Positions 36,349 to 45,290 of a stretch of 64,000 bases of DNA are shown here, in pieces. Position numbers and translations under genes: made by a program. The notes beneath the pieces were generated by a model that did not search any database, had not been told where the DNA came from, and saw only the letters and a list, made by a program, of their open reading frames with translations. The DNA comes from Candidatus Sumerlaeaceae bacterium (GTDB lineage: Bacteria > Sumerlaeota > Sumerlaeia > Sumerlaeales > Sumerlaeaceae). The first letter of the stretch is position 1. The number at the start of each line of letters is the position of its first letter. The stretch spans positions 121,821 to 185,820 of the forward strand of contig JAIBAT010000150.1 of the NCBI GenBank assembly GCA_019695055.1. The letters are read 5' to 3'.

Positions 36349-37236
36349 TTAGTGCTTCATGGCAGGTGGCCTGAAGGCCCCGAGCATGTTTGTGGCCGCG
36401 GCATCATTTTCCGTCAGGGTGCCCAGGTCGAAATTGTCCTCCACGGTGCGCAAGAGGCTGTAGTGATTAAACTTCTTCTTAATGATCTGGCCGGGTTTGC
36501 TGAGCGAGGAAACGCCCACGCAATAGACAATGTTCTCGCCTGGGCCCTCGTTTTCGTCGAACGTGATGAAAATCGCGCCGTCTGTAAAATACTTGGATTT
36601 CAGCATGTCCTGAAAGAAGGTAAATCCGCTGCCCGGGCGAAGCCATGCGTCGAACTGCCCGCCACCGCAATCATGGCCGTCGTTGCACATGTTTGGGGTC
36701 ACAAGGACCACCGGGGGCGGATTCGGCCCCATAAGTTCGGCATAGGTTTCCGGCTTGGCTCCGCTAAAGCCGCGAATTTTTGCAAGGCGCTTCGGGTCTC
36801 CGGAAACGCTGGTGAAGCCGGCAACGAAGTCGTGCTTTGATTTGTAAACCTCGTTGTCCAGGCAGGCGGTGGTCATTCCCTCCTCGTACTCGCGCCAATC
36901 CACGCCTTTTGCCTCCAGCAGATCCACCAGGTTCTTGTTGGGCAAATTGCCGCACCCGGAATTGCCGAGAATCGCCAACTCCCCGCACGCAAAGGCAATG
37001 TAGTTGGGTTGCGAGGGATGAATCAGCCCGTGATAATTGGTGAACTGCGTGTAGGAGGTGGCCAAGGCTCCGAGGTAGGGTTGCGCAAGCGTCTTATCGA
37101 CCGCCTTGTTCTCCCCCCAGATAATCATGATGTGATTGAGAGGCCCTGCCGCCCGGCCGCACGTCGCGGCCAGAAGCATGAGTAGCGCGCCGCCCAACCG
37201 GCACCAGGAGGCCGGAAAACTCCACTGTGTGGTCAC
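36349..37236 (-). CDS. PF04185-type phosphoesterase, copy 2
   Basis: A 295-residue paralogue of the preceding enzyme, starting at GTG 37236 behind AGGAC. It keeps HIMIIWGENK, HPSQPNYIAFACG, LEAKGVDWREYEE, NMCNDGHDCGGG and TFDENEG, and the same ending LLRTVEDNFDLGTL. The gene lies 77 bases upstream of copy 1 in the same direction, so the pair arose by tandem duplication and is probably co-transcribed. The family removes phosphate from phosphomonoesters or phospholipids outside the cytoplasm. Which substrate each copy prefers cannot be said. Confidence 0.8.
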   Translation of the reverse strand: MTTQWSFPASWCRLGGALLMLLAATCGRAAGPLNHIMIIWGENKAVDKTLAQPYLGALATSYTQFTNYHGLIHPSQPNYIAFACGELAILGNSGCGNLPNKNLVDLLEAKGVDWREYEEGMTTACLDNEVYKSKHDFVAGFTSVSGDPKRLAKIRGFSGAKPETYAELMGPNPPPVVLVTPNMCNDGHDCGGGQFDAWLRPGSGFTFFQDMLKSKYFTDGAIFITFDENEGPGENIVYCVGVSSLSKPGQIIKKKFNHYSLLRTVEDNFDLGTLTENDAAATNMLGAFRPPAMKH

Positions 37237-37315
37237 GAATATGTCCTGAATCTGCCGAACTGACTACCGGCAAGAGAATGAGCGGGGGGATTTACTGCGA
37301 TTTCTAATTAGCACA

Positions 37316-37510
37316 CTACGTGCCGGACTGGGGAATATCGCCGGTCACGCTTGGGGGGATGTTCTGTCGGCGCTGTTCCTGGTTTAGGGTGCGGTAATCA
37401 TACTGGCGAATCTGCCCCTTCACGCCACTGTTGGAGGAACTGCATCCCGGCAGGCAAAGCCCGGTCAATGCAATCAGTGTTGTCATGAACAACATTGCGC
37501 CTTTTCTCAT
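37316..37510 (-). CDS. Small putative lipoprotein
   Basis: A 64-residue protein. The signal MRKGAMLFMTTLIALTGLC runs into the lipobox LPGC (Cys23), so the mature protein begins CSSSNSGVKGQIRQYDYRT and is only about 40 residues. It is polar, with QEQRRQNIPPSV. No family is known. It is the short lipoprotein commonly seen beside envelope genes in diderms. It ends 79 bases from the phosphoesterase start. Confidence 0.55.
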   Translation of the reverse strand: MRKGAMLFMTTLIALTGLCLPGCSSSNSGVKGQIRQYDYRTLNQEQRRQNIPPSVTGDIPQSGT

Positions 37511-37600
37511 TCCCGCGTAAATCTCCCTTAAAGTGGAAACACACTGTATGTGCAGCCCGTAAGGTACACTTGCCGTGCCAGAACCATCAATGGCAAGTCA

Positions 37601-38278
37601 TTATAGGTAGGGCTTCAAACACTTGGCCACCCTGACGGCGATATGCTTATATCCCCGCTGATTGGGGTGGGCATGGTCGGCCATCAGCCATGGGAATCCC
37701 CAGACCCCGTCCAATAGCAGCGGCACACAGGGGCAACCTGTCCGCCTCGCCAGGGACCGTGTGGGAGCATCAAGGTCCAATTTGTAGAGCCAGGAACCCC
37801 GCAGACCGAGTAGAACGACCATCGCGCCCGCCCGCTGCAATTGCCCGATGAGCTCCTCAATATCGCCGATGGTTTCGGCGATGGACCGGCCGCGTATCAA
37901 ATCATTGCCCCCGAAGCACAGGAGGACGATTCCCGGATTCAGTGGCAGAATGTCCCTTTCAAGGCGCGCCAGACCATCGCGGGTCGTTTCGCCGCGGACT
38001 CCACGATTGATGACCTCGCGCCCAATGATTTGCGCCAACTGCCCGGGATATCCCAACCCCTCCGGGGCGCCGACGCCCTGGGTCAGGCTGTCGCCGAAGG
38101 CAACAACGGCGCGGCCGGATTTGGCCGCATCGGCATTAACCACCGGGTAATCCGTCGGCTCCTCAAGTTTCGCCCCCCGATATACACCCCGTGCGCGACC
38201 GTAAATCTCCAGTGCGAACATGAAGAGTATCCAGCCTGCCCGCTTTATTGCGCGCCTCAGGGAACCCAACGGGGACAT
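37601..38278 (-). CDS. SGNH/GDSL-type hydrolase
   Basis: A 225-residue hydrolase. After an N-terminal helix (RAGWILFMFALEIYGRARG) the SGNH blocks appear in order: block I AFGDSLTQGVGAPEG (catalytic Ser in GDSL), block II with NRGVRGETT, block III FGGNDLIRG, and block V DHAHPNQRG with the catalytic Asp and His. This set is that of TesA-like lysophospholipases/arylesterases. The protein would be membrane-anchored by its N-terminal helix. It lies in a row of minus-strand envelope genes. Confidence 0.85.
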   Translation of the reverse strand: MSPLGSLRRAIKRAGWILFMFALEIYGRARGVYRGAKLEEPTDYPVVNADAAKSGRAVVAFGDSLTQGVGAPEGLGYPGQLAQIIGREVINRGVRGETTRDGLARLERDILPLNPGIVLLCFGGNDLIRGRSIAETIGDIEELIGQLQRAGAMVVLLGLRGSWLYKLDLDAPTRSLARRTGCPCVPLLLDGVWGFPWLMADHAHPNQRGYKHIAVRVAKCLKPYL

Positions 38279-38301
38279 GGGGCCTTCAGGAGGACCTCAG
38301 A

Positions 38302-38916
38302 TCAGGCGACAAATGCCGTGGCTTCTAGGGTGGAAAGGTCTGCGTCCAGCTTCTCCCGCTCGATGAAGTGCTCGGCCCGCGTCGCGACGTTGGCCTCAAA
38401 CAGCGTCAGCTCAAATGTTTCCTGAAACAAATCGGCAAACAGGACGGCGGCCTTCTGGGTATGGGAGGAGAAGTAGACCTCCCGGGATTCGTAGTTCCAT
38501 GCCATTTCGAACAGGGCCGTCTGGGCGCTGACCGACGCCAGCATCTGCTCCTTCACCATTTCCTTCACCTTGAAGGATTCTTCCCGCGACATTTTCTTTC
38601 CGCGGCGTTCCCGAAGCGCAGCCTTCATGGCCTCGCTGAGGCGGGCCTTGAAAATGGCACTCGACAAATTCTTCCGATCGCGGCGCAGGCCGAGAAGGAT
38701 GTGCTTTCCGTAGAGCATCTTCTCGAGGGTCATGTGCGCATCCAGCGGATTGAGGATGTTCACCCATCCCACAGATTCCTCGGGATTGACCTTCGGATTG
38801 ATTTCCCGAAACGCGAACTTGGGCAACCTCTGCGCCAGGGTTTCCTGAAAGTTCTTCGGCAGCGTTCCATCCACGCGGAACAGTTTGTAGGTCACCGACC
38901 CATTTATGAATCCCAA
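38302..38916 (-). CDS. rdgC: RdgC-like protein (short form)
   Basis: A 204-residue protein. The opening MGFINGSVTYKLFRVDGTLP with FREINP and VGWVNILNPLD, and then the segment LSSAIFKARLSEAMKAALRERRGKKMSREESFKVKEMVKEQML, follow the RdgC pattern (recombination-associated ring-shaped DNA-binding protein of proteobacteria). Escherichia coli RdgC is about 300 residues, so this is a shortened relative, as in some Myxococcales-like genomes. RdgC is thought to restrain RecA and affect replication. Family placement is from overall pattern, not from a catalytic motif. Confidence 0.6.
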   Translation of the reverse strand: MGFINGSVTYKLFRVDGTLPKNFQETLAQRLPKFAFREINPKVNPEESVGWVNILNPLDAHMTLEKMLYGKHILLGLRRDRKNLSSAIFKARLSEAMKAALRERRGKKMSREESFKVKEMVKEQMLASVSAQTALFEMAWNYESREVYFSSHTQKAAVLFADLFQETFELTLFEANVATRAEHFIEREKLDADLSTLEATAFVA

Positions 38917-38935
38917 GACAATATCCTTTCAATAG

Positions 38936-39030
38936 TGGCACAGACACTCTTGTCCGTGCAATTCACGCCTCCAGGCACAACCGATGGTGATTGAATGCAG
39001 AAAGAAGCACGGACAGGAGTGTCCGCACCA
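38936..39030. repeat. 95-base nested inverted-repeat (MITE- or REP-like) element
   Basis: Two 24-base arms, 38936-38959 and 39007-39030, are inverted copies of each other with 20 of 24 positions the same. Each arm is itself nearly palindromic, around GACA...TGTC. The core word is GACACTC(T/C)TGTCCGTGC. It sits in the gap between the rdgC-like gene and the binding-protein gene, both on the minus strand. No open frame inside it is believable. The pattern is that of short non-autonomous repeats; no second copy was noticed in this window. Confidence 0.7.
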
Positions 39031-39036
39031 TGCTCC

Positions 39037-40209
39037 TTACTCTGCGGAAAGCTGCTTGTCGGCGAGAACGAACTTGCCATCCTTCACCACGGCGACCTGG
39101 ACCGGCTTCCTGCAGTCTCCTTCGCTGTCAAAGTAGGTCTTGCCCGTCAGGCCATCATACGCTGATGCCACGGAATTGACCGACTTCATGTAATTGTGTA
39201 TGGCTTCGCGGGAGGCGCCTTTCTCCTTGATGGCCTTCACAATAAGCATGAGGGCGTCGTAGCTCTGGGCGGCCCAGGCATCGGGCTCCTTGTTGTGCAT
39301 CTTCTTGAAGTCGTCGTAGAACTTCTTCGAGCGCTCGTTCTTCTGGTCAAACAGGTAGGGGCTCGTCACAAAGGTGCCTTCGGCGGCCTTGCCGCCCAGC
39401 TCCATGTAGGCGGGCGAGAAAACACCATCGCCGCCGATAAGCTGCGTCTTGATGCCCAGTTCCCTGGCCTGCTTGGCAATGACCGCAGCCTGGTTGTAAA
39501 GACCGGCAATCAGGATAATTTCAGGATTTGAGGCACGCACGGTCTCGAGCTGCGAGCGAAAGTCATTGTTGTCCTTCGAGTAGGCGGTCTCGCTCACGAT
39601 GTCGAGTTTCAGCTCGGCAGCCTTCTTCTTGTAGCTCTCCTTCAGGCCAGTACCGTAGTCATCGTTGTCGTAAAGAATCGCGACCTTCTTGAGCCCCAGG
39701 ACCTTTCCGGTGTAGGTGGCAAGCGACTGCCCCTGAAAATCATCGGTGAAAATGTTCCGGAAGGCGTAATCGCTGTCCTTGGTGACCGTGACGTTTGTGG
39801 ACGCCGGGGAAAACATGACCATCTTTGCCTCGCTGTAGGCACCCTTGCCAGCCAGCGAGCAGGAGCTGTTAAAATGGCCGACAACCGCGAGAACCTTCGG
39901 ATTGCTCGCAAGACGCGTGGAAACCGTCTGAGCGTCGGCAGGGTTCCCGGCATCGTCCTCGACCTTCAGCTCGAGCGGGCGGCCATTGATGCCGCCGGCG
40001 GCGTTGATCTCGGCCTTGGCAAGCGCCACACCCAACCCAATTTGGGTCCCGAATTCGGCGCTGTTACCTGTCATGGGGGCCGCAATCCCAATCACGATGG
40101 GGTCGCCCTTGGGCGCAGCTTTCTCCTGGGCCTGCGAGATGCCCGCCAGCGAGGCAAATGCCCCGAAAGCACAGAAGGCCCGGCTAAATACGTTGGTTTG
40201 TACGGTCAT
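39037..40209 (-). CDS. Branched-chain amino acid-type ABC transporter substrate-binding protein
   Basis: A 390-residue periplasmic binding protein of the Peripla_BP_6 (LivJ/LivK) group. The start at ATG 40209 has an AAAGGA box nine bases upstream; the ATG at 40218 sits directly on that box and is unlikely. A signal peptide ends at GISQAQE. The first binding segment is VIGIAAPMTGNSAEFGTQIGLG, and hinge regions include GHFNSSCSLAGKGAY and LIGGDGVFSPAYM. The typical ligands are Leu/Ile/Val, but amides and urea are also bound by the family. No permease or ATPase of the Liv system is next to it. Confidence 0.85.
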   Translation of the reverse strand: MTVQTNVFSRAFCAFGAFASLAGISQAQEKAAPKGDPIVIGIAAPMTGNSAEFGTQIGLGVALAKAEINAAGGINGRPLELKVEDDAGNPADAQTVSTRLASNPKVLAVVGHFNSSCSLAGKGAYSEAKMVMFSPASTNVTVTKDSDYAFRNIFTDDFQGQSLATYTGKVLGLKKVAILYDNDDYGTGLKESYKKKAAELKLDIVSETAYSKDNNDFRSQLETVRASNPEIILIAGLYNQAAVIAKQARELGIKTQLIGGDGVFSPAYMELGGKAAEGTFVTSPYLFDQKNERSKKFYDDFKKMHNKEPDAWAAQSYDALMLIVKAIKEKGASREAIHNYMKSVNSVASAYDGLTGKTYFDSEGDCRKPVQVAVVKDGKFVLADKQLSAE

Positions 40210-40260
40210 GTTTCTCATTCCTTTCCAAAGTCGGCAAATGGAACACCGCGCAACATTTGC

Positions 40261-40277
40261 GTGTCAACAGGTGACAC
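40261..40277. promoter_or_regulatory. Dyad between divergent transporter and regulator genes
   Basis: GTGTCA-ACAGG-TGACAC is a perfect dyad of six-base arms, 52 bases from the binding protein start and 83 bases from the start of the FHA-type activator. It lies in the shared upstream region of both genes, so it may be an operator. No direct sign of the binding protein is present. Confidence 0.4.
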
Positions 40278-40359
40278 CGGTTCAGAAGCACGCCGCAATG
40301 AAGGCAATCCTTGCAAGGTGGGATTTTCCCCGGTTAGCCATCAGATCACCTTTGGAAAA

Positions 40360-42345
40360 ATGTCATCATTACTTGTCATAAAAGGACCCAATTTAGGGGT
40401 TCGCTACGAGATCGGCGACAGGGCCCGGATTGGCCGGGGCGAGGACACTGACATCCAGGTTGCCGACCCAAACGTCTCAAGGCACCATGCGGAAATTGTC
40501 CGAAACCGTATGGCCTACACCATCATCGATACCGGGTCAAAGAACGGGGTGCAGGTTAACGGCGAGTGGACGAAGGAAAAGCTCCTTCTGCGCAACGACG
40601 AAATTCAGATTGGGAACACGGTATTCCTGTTCAACTCCGACCTGAACATTCGCAACGCACGCTTTTCGAACAATAGTGTCTACTTGTACCCTGCAGAAAA
40701 TGCCACGGTCGAGATTGCCCGCAAGCAAAGCCAACTGTCAACGCTGACGGGTCCAGACAGACAATCCGTTGACTTTCTACTGCGGTTTTCAGAGCTTTTC
40801 GCAGGGGAACCCGCACCCCTTTCGCAAACAGCCAATCGCCTGATGTCGCAGGTGATGGAATTGCTCCTTGCCGATGGTGCCCTGCTGCTACTACGGGATT
40901 CAATCAGCGGGGAAATGTTGCCGATTGTGGCTCTTCCGCCCGATGTGCCTGCACGCATTAACCGCCAGCTGCTTGCCACCGTGGCCGAGGACAGGAACGC
41001 TTTGCTCCTTTCCGAGCGGACCCCCGATCTGGCGACTGCCGAGCCCGTTAACATGGGCCAACCGCAAGTCTCCCCCAAGCAGGGGGAGCCGGTTGGGACG
41101 CTGGCCGATGAAACCAATCCCGCATGGAATGAGACAACTGGTTCGGCCCAACCGGACAGTCCGGTTTTGGACGAATACGTGGCAAATCCGGCCTACCACT
41201 CCACTTTGTGCGCCCCCCTGGTCCAGGATGACCAAACCATTGGGATCATGCTCGTCGAGAAGAAGTCCAAGGATTTCTTTTCACTGCGCGATTTGGGCCT
41301 GCTGCAGGCCGTGGCGCGAATGGCGACTGGCACACTGCAGGCCGCGCAGGTGCTGGACCGCCTGTCCGGTGCCGAAACGGCAACCGTCGAAGAAAAGATC
41401 ATTCCGTCGCGCAATACACGGGTTCAGGAGATCTTTGTGGCAGCTGCGCGCGCGGCCCTGGGGGATTCCCCCATGTTGATTTTGGGCGAGGGGGGAACGG
41501 GCAAGGAGGTGCTCGCGCGTCACATCCATGAGTCCAGTGGACGGGGCAACGGGCCGTTCATCACGGTAAATTGCGCCGCGGTCCTGCCTGCGCTGATGGA
41601 CATAGAATTATTTGGGTACGAAAGAGGCGCTTTTAGCGGTGCAACCAAGACAACCCTCGGGCGCATTGAGAGGGCCGAGGCGGGGACGCTGTTCCTCGAC
41701 GATATATCCGAGATGGAGTTTGCCGTGCAGGCCAAGCTTCTGCGTTTCATCCAGGAGCGGGTCTTTTATCGGGTCGGGGGATTGCGGGCCATTAACGCGA
41801 ACGCCCGAATAGTGGCCGCGTCCAGCGTGGATCTGCCGGCGGCAGTGGCAGAGGGCAAGTTTCGCGAGGACCTTCTGGCCCGACTGGGGGCAGTGACATT
41901 TCAACTGCCGCCCCTAAGGGAACGCAGGGAGGATGTCGCGGCCCTCACAGACGCCTTCATCCAAAAGCATTCACAAAGAATGGGCAAGAAGATCCTGGGG
42001 GCAAATGATGCTGCGATCTCCATGCTCCAGAATGCGGATTGGCCGGGCAATATTCGCGAACTGGACAATGCGGTTGAGCGCGCAGTCCTGCTGTCACGCA
42101 ACAGAATCCTTGCCGTATCGGACTTCTCACGCATCGAATTTCGGGGGCGGCGCCAAATCGGCGACGACTCGAAGTCCAGCACAGGAGTTCGGCGCCTTGA
42201 GGAAATTGAGCGCAGTTACATTGAGGCCGCGCTGCGTGAGTACAACTGGAACCAGGTAAAAGCCGCGGAAGCCCTTGGTATCCATCGCAATACTCTCCGA
42301 AACAAGATCGCCGAATATGGCTTGGATTCCGACAGGGAACGCTAG
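40360..42345 (+). CDS. FHA-GAF-type sigma-54-dependent transcriptional activator
   Basis: A 661-residue activator. The ATG at 40360 starts the FHA domain directly (LLVIKGPNLGVRYEIGDRARIGRGEDTDIQ, then SRHHAEIV and GSKNGVQVNG), a phosphothreonine reader. A GAF-like segment lies near residues 140-340 (LLLADGALLLLRDSI... AYHSTLCAPLV). The AAA+ domain has Walker A GEGGTGKEV and the sigma-54 contact loop FGYERGAFSGA (GAFSGA, with Ser for the usual Thr), then LFLDDISEM. The Fis-type C-terminus is AAEALGIHRNTLRNKIAEYGL. FHA links it to Ser/Thr kinase signalling, though no kinase is nearby. Confidence 0.92.
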   Translation: MSSLLVIKGPNLGVRYEIGDRARIGRGEDTDIQVADPNVSRHHAEIVRNRMAYTIIDTGSKNGVQVNGEWTKEKLLLRNDEIQIGNTVFLFNSDLNIRNARFSNNSVYLYPAENATVEIARKQSQLSTLTGPDRQSVDFLLRFSELFAGEPAPLSQTANRLMSQVMELLLADGALLLLRDSISGEMLPIVALPPDVPARINRQLLATVAEDRNALLLSERTPDLATAEPVNMGQPQVSPKQGEPVGTLADETNPAWNETTGSAQPDSPVLDEYVANPAYHSTLCAPLVQDDQTIGIMLVEKKSKDFFSLRDLGLLQAVARMATGTLQAAQVLDRLSGAETATVEEKIIPSRNTRVQEIFVAAARAALGDSPMLILGEGGTGKEVLARHIHESSGRGNGPFITVNCAAVLPALMDIELFGYERGAFSGATKTTLGRIERAEAGTLFLDDISEMEFAVQAKLLRFIQERVFYRVGGLRAINANARIVAASSVDLPAAVAEGKFREDLLARLGAVTFQLPPLRERREDVAALTDAFIQKHSQRMGKKILGANDAAISMLQNADWPGNIRELDNAVERAVLLSRNRILAVSDFSRIEFRGRRQIGDDSKSSTGVRRLEEIERSYIEAALREYNWNQVKAAEALGIHRNTLRNKIAEYGLDSDRER

Positions 42346-42354
42346 GCTTGAGGC

Positions 42355-45108
42355 TTAGTGGTTTTCCGCGGGTTCGCCGCTCCCCGTCGTTGGAAAGACC
42401 ACACCCGTCACAGTACCCGAACTTCCCGCCGGCAGCGTTTGCACATTGCCCGCCGGGGGCGGCGCGGTTGTTGGGGCGTTGGCCGGGGCTGGCTGCGGCG
42501 GCGCAGGGGCCGCGGCACCGGTGGCTCTCAGCTTCACCACTTCTTCCTCGATCTTCCGCAGCGTAAGCGATGAAGTTGACGCGCTGTCACCCAGTCCCCC
42601 CGTAGTCAGCTTGTCCGCATCAACACCTTGTTCCCGCAGTTTATCCTTCAGGGACTTTGCTTCCTCGGGTGTGCCCTTCGCGGCGGCGTATACATAGAGC
42701 CCCGCCAGCGCCGACAGGTTCTTCGGATCAACCGCCTCAATCTTGCGTAATTCCCGACGGAAATTGTCCCAATCCCCGAGATCCAGGTAGGACTGAGCCA
42801 GCTCCTTGCGTACATTCAGGTTTGTAATGGCGAGCGACGCCGCATTCTTCAGGAACTCATTCTTCTCCTTCGCCATCTTCTGGGAATCGTAGAAGGCAAG
42901 CAACAGGCCAAGCACCGTCTGGTTGTCCGGATCTTCCTCGTACATGAGCTTGTAAACGGGTTCCGCCTCGCGGGGATTCCCAGTCTGGTTCGCGAGGTCT
43001 ATCAGGCGCTGCTGGGCGACCGGATACCATTCCTTCTTGTCCTGCTGGAACTCGGAAAGAACGGGATTGTAATTTATGACGTTCCAATAATACTCTTTGA
43101 TCTTATTGCGAACCGCAAGGGCCTCCGCCTGCTTGCCAGCTTCGTCGTAGGCCTTGGCGAGTTCCTCCCCGATGTGACCGGCGATGCGCTGGGCCGTGGG
43201 CTTGATGGCCTGGCGCGCAGCCTCCTGGATTTCCTTCCAGGCCTTTTCCATCCAGGCAAGTTTCTCCGCACCGGTAAAACTCAATGCCTTGGACGAATAC
43301 ATGATCCCAAGGTTCAGGCGAAGTTCCGAGTAATCCTTGAAAACCTTATCCAGGTCCTCGTAGGCCTTGATGGCTTCCTCGGTCTGGCCCAGTTGATTCA
43401 GCACGTGGGCCATCTTGTAATAAGCGGTTGCGAACGTCGGGTTGTACCGAATCGCGGATGCAAACAGCTGGCGGCTTTCCTCGAGCAAAGCGACTTTCTC
43501 GCTTCCCCTGAAACGCTCCGCCTTGTCCATCCTTTGTAGGCCTGCCCCGTTAAGTTTTGCAGCCCGCCAGTAGGTGAACCCCTGTGGAATGCTGCGGACG
43601 GCAAACAAGGCAGCAAGCGTCATTAGGGCCCAATGCGCGAGCATTGGCCCTTTGCGATTCCGGTTCTCCGGGGCTTCTGGGTCCACGCCGGGGTTGTCGA
43701 GATTGTAAAGCCCCATGCTTAGCCCAAAGAGAGACCACCAGATCATGCCGCAAACAGCCCAGCGGTTATTTGGACTAAAGATGTTTTGAACGGCCACGCC
43801 AGAGAGCCCCGCAAAGCAGGCAAGCTGGTAAAACTGATGGGCGCGGTTGGTCGAGGTCCTGATTTGCCTGAATCCATCCCAAAGAACTCGGATGTGAAAG
43901 GCAAGGAACAGCAGCAGGCCAAAGGCACCAAACTCGCACAGGATGTCGAGATAAGTGCTGTGACCAAAGGTGGTGACGTTGTTAATCTGATTATCGAAGT
44001 AATTGTTTCCACGAAACACCGGAAAGTAGAACCGATACCCCCCCGGTCCGGTGCCAAAGAATACGGAGGTCCAGTCAAAGTGTGCTTTTGTGAAATCATC
44101 CCGGTAAAGCCACGGCCAGAATGCACCGCCCCAAAGAATCTCGCGGCCAGAAATGGCATTTTTCTTGAACTCCCATGCCGCAGCCAACTGCGGAATCATC
44201 AGGGTTCCAGTCAAAATTACCAACAGAACTCCACAAGTCAGAAAGGTGAGGATGAACTTCTTGGTCAGCCCCCACTCCTTGATATAAATGAGCCCGACCG
44301 CAAAGTAGATTCCATAAAGGATAACCATGGCAAGGAACGAGTCATTCGAGTTGGTCAGCGCCAGGCAGACATTCATAAGCAGGAAGGTCACCACGGCAAT
44401 AACCTTGAAGAGCAGATGCTCCTCGACAAAGAACATCGAAAGGGAAATCGGGATCGCCATCACCAGATACGCCGCATAGAAGTCAGCGTTGAGGATGGTA
44501 GAATACATTTCCTTGGCTTCCTTGAGCGTGTAAAAAAGAGTCACCCACTCCGGGTTTCTGGCGCCGAAGGGGGAACTGGCCAGGAAGCGGTAAATGTCGT
44601 TTGTGAAATCCAAGCCCGAACGCAGAAACAGACCTATGAGGACCGACCCGAGTGCCGTAAGCACATAGAACATCATGACCTTGCGCATCTTGCTCTCGGA
44701 AGTCATGTACCAGGCAAACACAACCGTGAACGTGCTGCACCCGATCTGAAACCAGACAACCCGCTCCGTCGTGATCTTGAAGGGGTTCAGAAGATAGGAA
44801 ATCAGGATGACGAGGGTGTAGAGGCCAAACAAATAGGTCGATGCATGGGTCTTCCATGACATGCGCCGAAAATCCACGTGATAGGCCGCCGCGAAAAGGA
44901 TGAGCGGTGGCAACGTCATGAGGAAGACGTTCTTAATCTCATCAAGCTGGTGGGTGTAGGGGGTGAAGAGGAAGAATATCATCGTCATGACCACGAAGGT
45001 CACGCCAAGTATCAACCAATCGAGGGTAAAGAAATCCTCGGTTTCGCCCACCTGGTCCCGGCGGTGGCCAACACCACGGCGGGGCATGTTTCGAACTGCG
45101 GTTGCCAT
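42355..45108 (-). CDS. O-antigen ligase/polymerase-type membrane protein with TPR tail
   Basis: A 917-residue protein. About twelve helices lie in the N-terminal 500 residues, including the large loop with FFGTGPGGYRFYFP and HSTYLDILCEFGAFGLLLF, the signature of the Wzy/O-antigen ligase family. After residue 520 a TPR region follows: FATAYYKMAHVLNQLGQTEEAIKAYEDL and LSALAGLYVYAAAKGTPEEAK are good repeat examples. The C-terminus is Ala/Pro-rich (APAPPQPAPANAPTTAP). Proteins of this kind ligate or polymerise surface polysaccharide; the TPR part may bind partners. It is convergent with the preceding activator gene (gap of nine bases). Confidence 0.85.
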   Translation of the reverse strand: MATAVRNMPRRGVGHRRDQVGETEDFFTLDWLILGVTFVVMTMIFFLFTPYTHQLDEIKNVFLMTLPPLILFAAAYHVDFRRMSWKTHASTYLFGLYTLVILISYLLNPFKITTERVVWFQIGCSTFTVVFAWYMTSESKMRKVMMFYVLTALGSVLIGLFLRSGLDFTNDIYRFLASSPFGARNPEWVTLFYTLKEAKEMYSTILNADFYAAYLVMAIPISLSMFFVEEHLLFKVIAVVTFLLMNVCLALTNSNDSFLAMVILYGIYFAVGLIYIKEWGLTKKFILTFLTCGVLLVILTGTLMIPQLAAAWEFKKNAISGREILWGGAFWPWLYRDDFTKAHFDWTSVFFGTGPGGYRFYFPVFRGNNYFDNQINNVTTFGHSTYLDILCEFGAFGLLLFLAFHIRVLWDGFRQIRTSTNRAHQFYQLACFAGLSGVAVQNIFSPNNRWAVCGMIWWSLFGLSMGLYNLDNPGVDPEAPENRNRKGPMLAHWALMTLAALFAVRSIPQGFTYWRAAKLNGAGLQRMDKAERFRGSEKVALLEESRQLFASAIRYNPTFATAYYKMAHVLNQLGQTEEAIKAYEDLDKVFKDYSELRLNLGIMYSSKALSFTGAEKLAWMEKAWKEIQEAARQAIKPTAQRIAGHIGEELAKAYDEAGKQAEALAVRNKIKEYYWNVINYNPVLSEFQQDKKEWYPVAQQRLIDLANQTGNPREAEPVYKLMYEEDPDNQTVLGLLLAFYDSQKMAKEKNEFLKNAASLAITNLNVRKELAQSYLDLGDWDNFRRELRKIEAVDPKNLSALAGLYVYAAAKGTPEEAKSLKDKLREQGVDADKLTTGGLGDSASTSSLTLRKIEEEVVKLRATGAAAPAPPQPAPANAPTTAPPPAGNVQTLPAGSSGTVTGVVFPTTGSGEPAENH

Positions 45109-45290
45109 ATTGTGCTTTCTGAGAAAAGGTTCCCGAATTCAGCGGAGTCGGGTTTTAACCTGCAAGAGCTAAAGAATGCACCCCTACCCCGCTCCGCCAC
45201 AGAGCATTTTCCGTTCCAGCCGGAAACTTTTCTCCGTTTTGCCCCCAGTTTGGGGGTGAATCCGCCGTCCCGGAGTGTTTAGATTGCCTT

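Noticed and set aside
38991..39179. 62-residue open frame starting in the palindromic repeat
   Set aside because: It is created by the repeat sequence and by the antisense of the binding-protein gene end.
39874..40359. Extension of the FHA activator to an upstream start
   Set aside because: This extra stretch is antisense to the binding protein gene. The FHA domain begins directly at ATG 40360.
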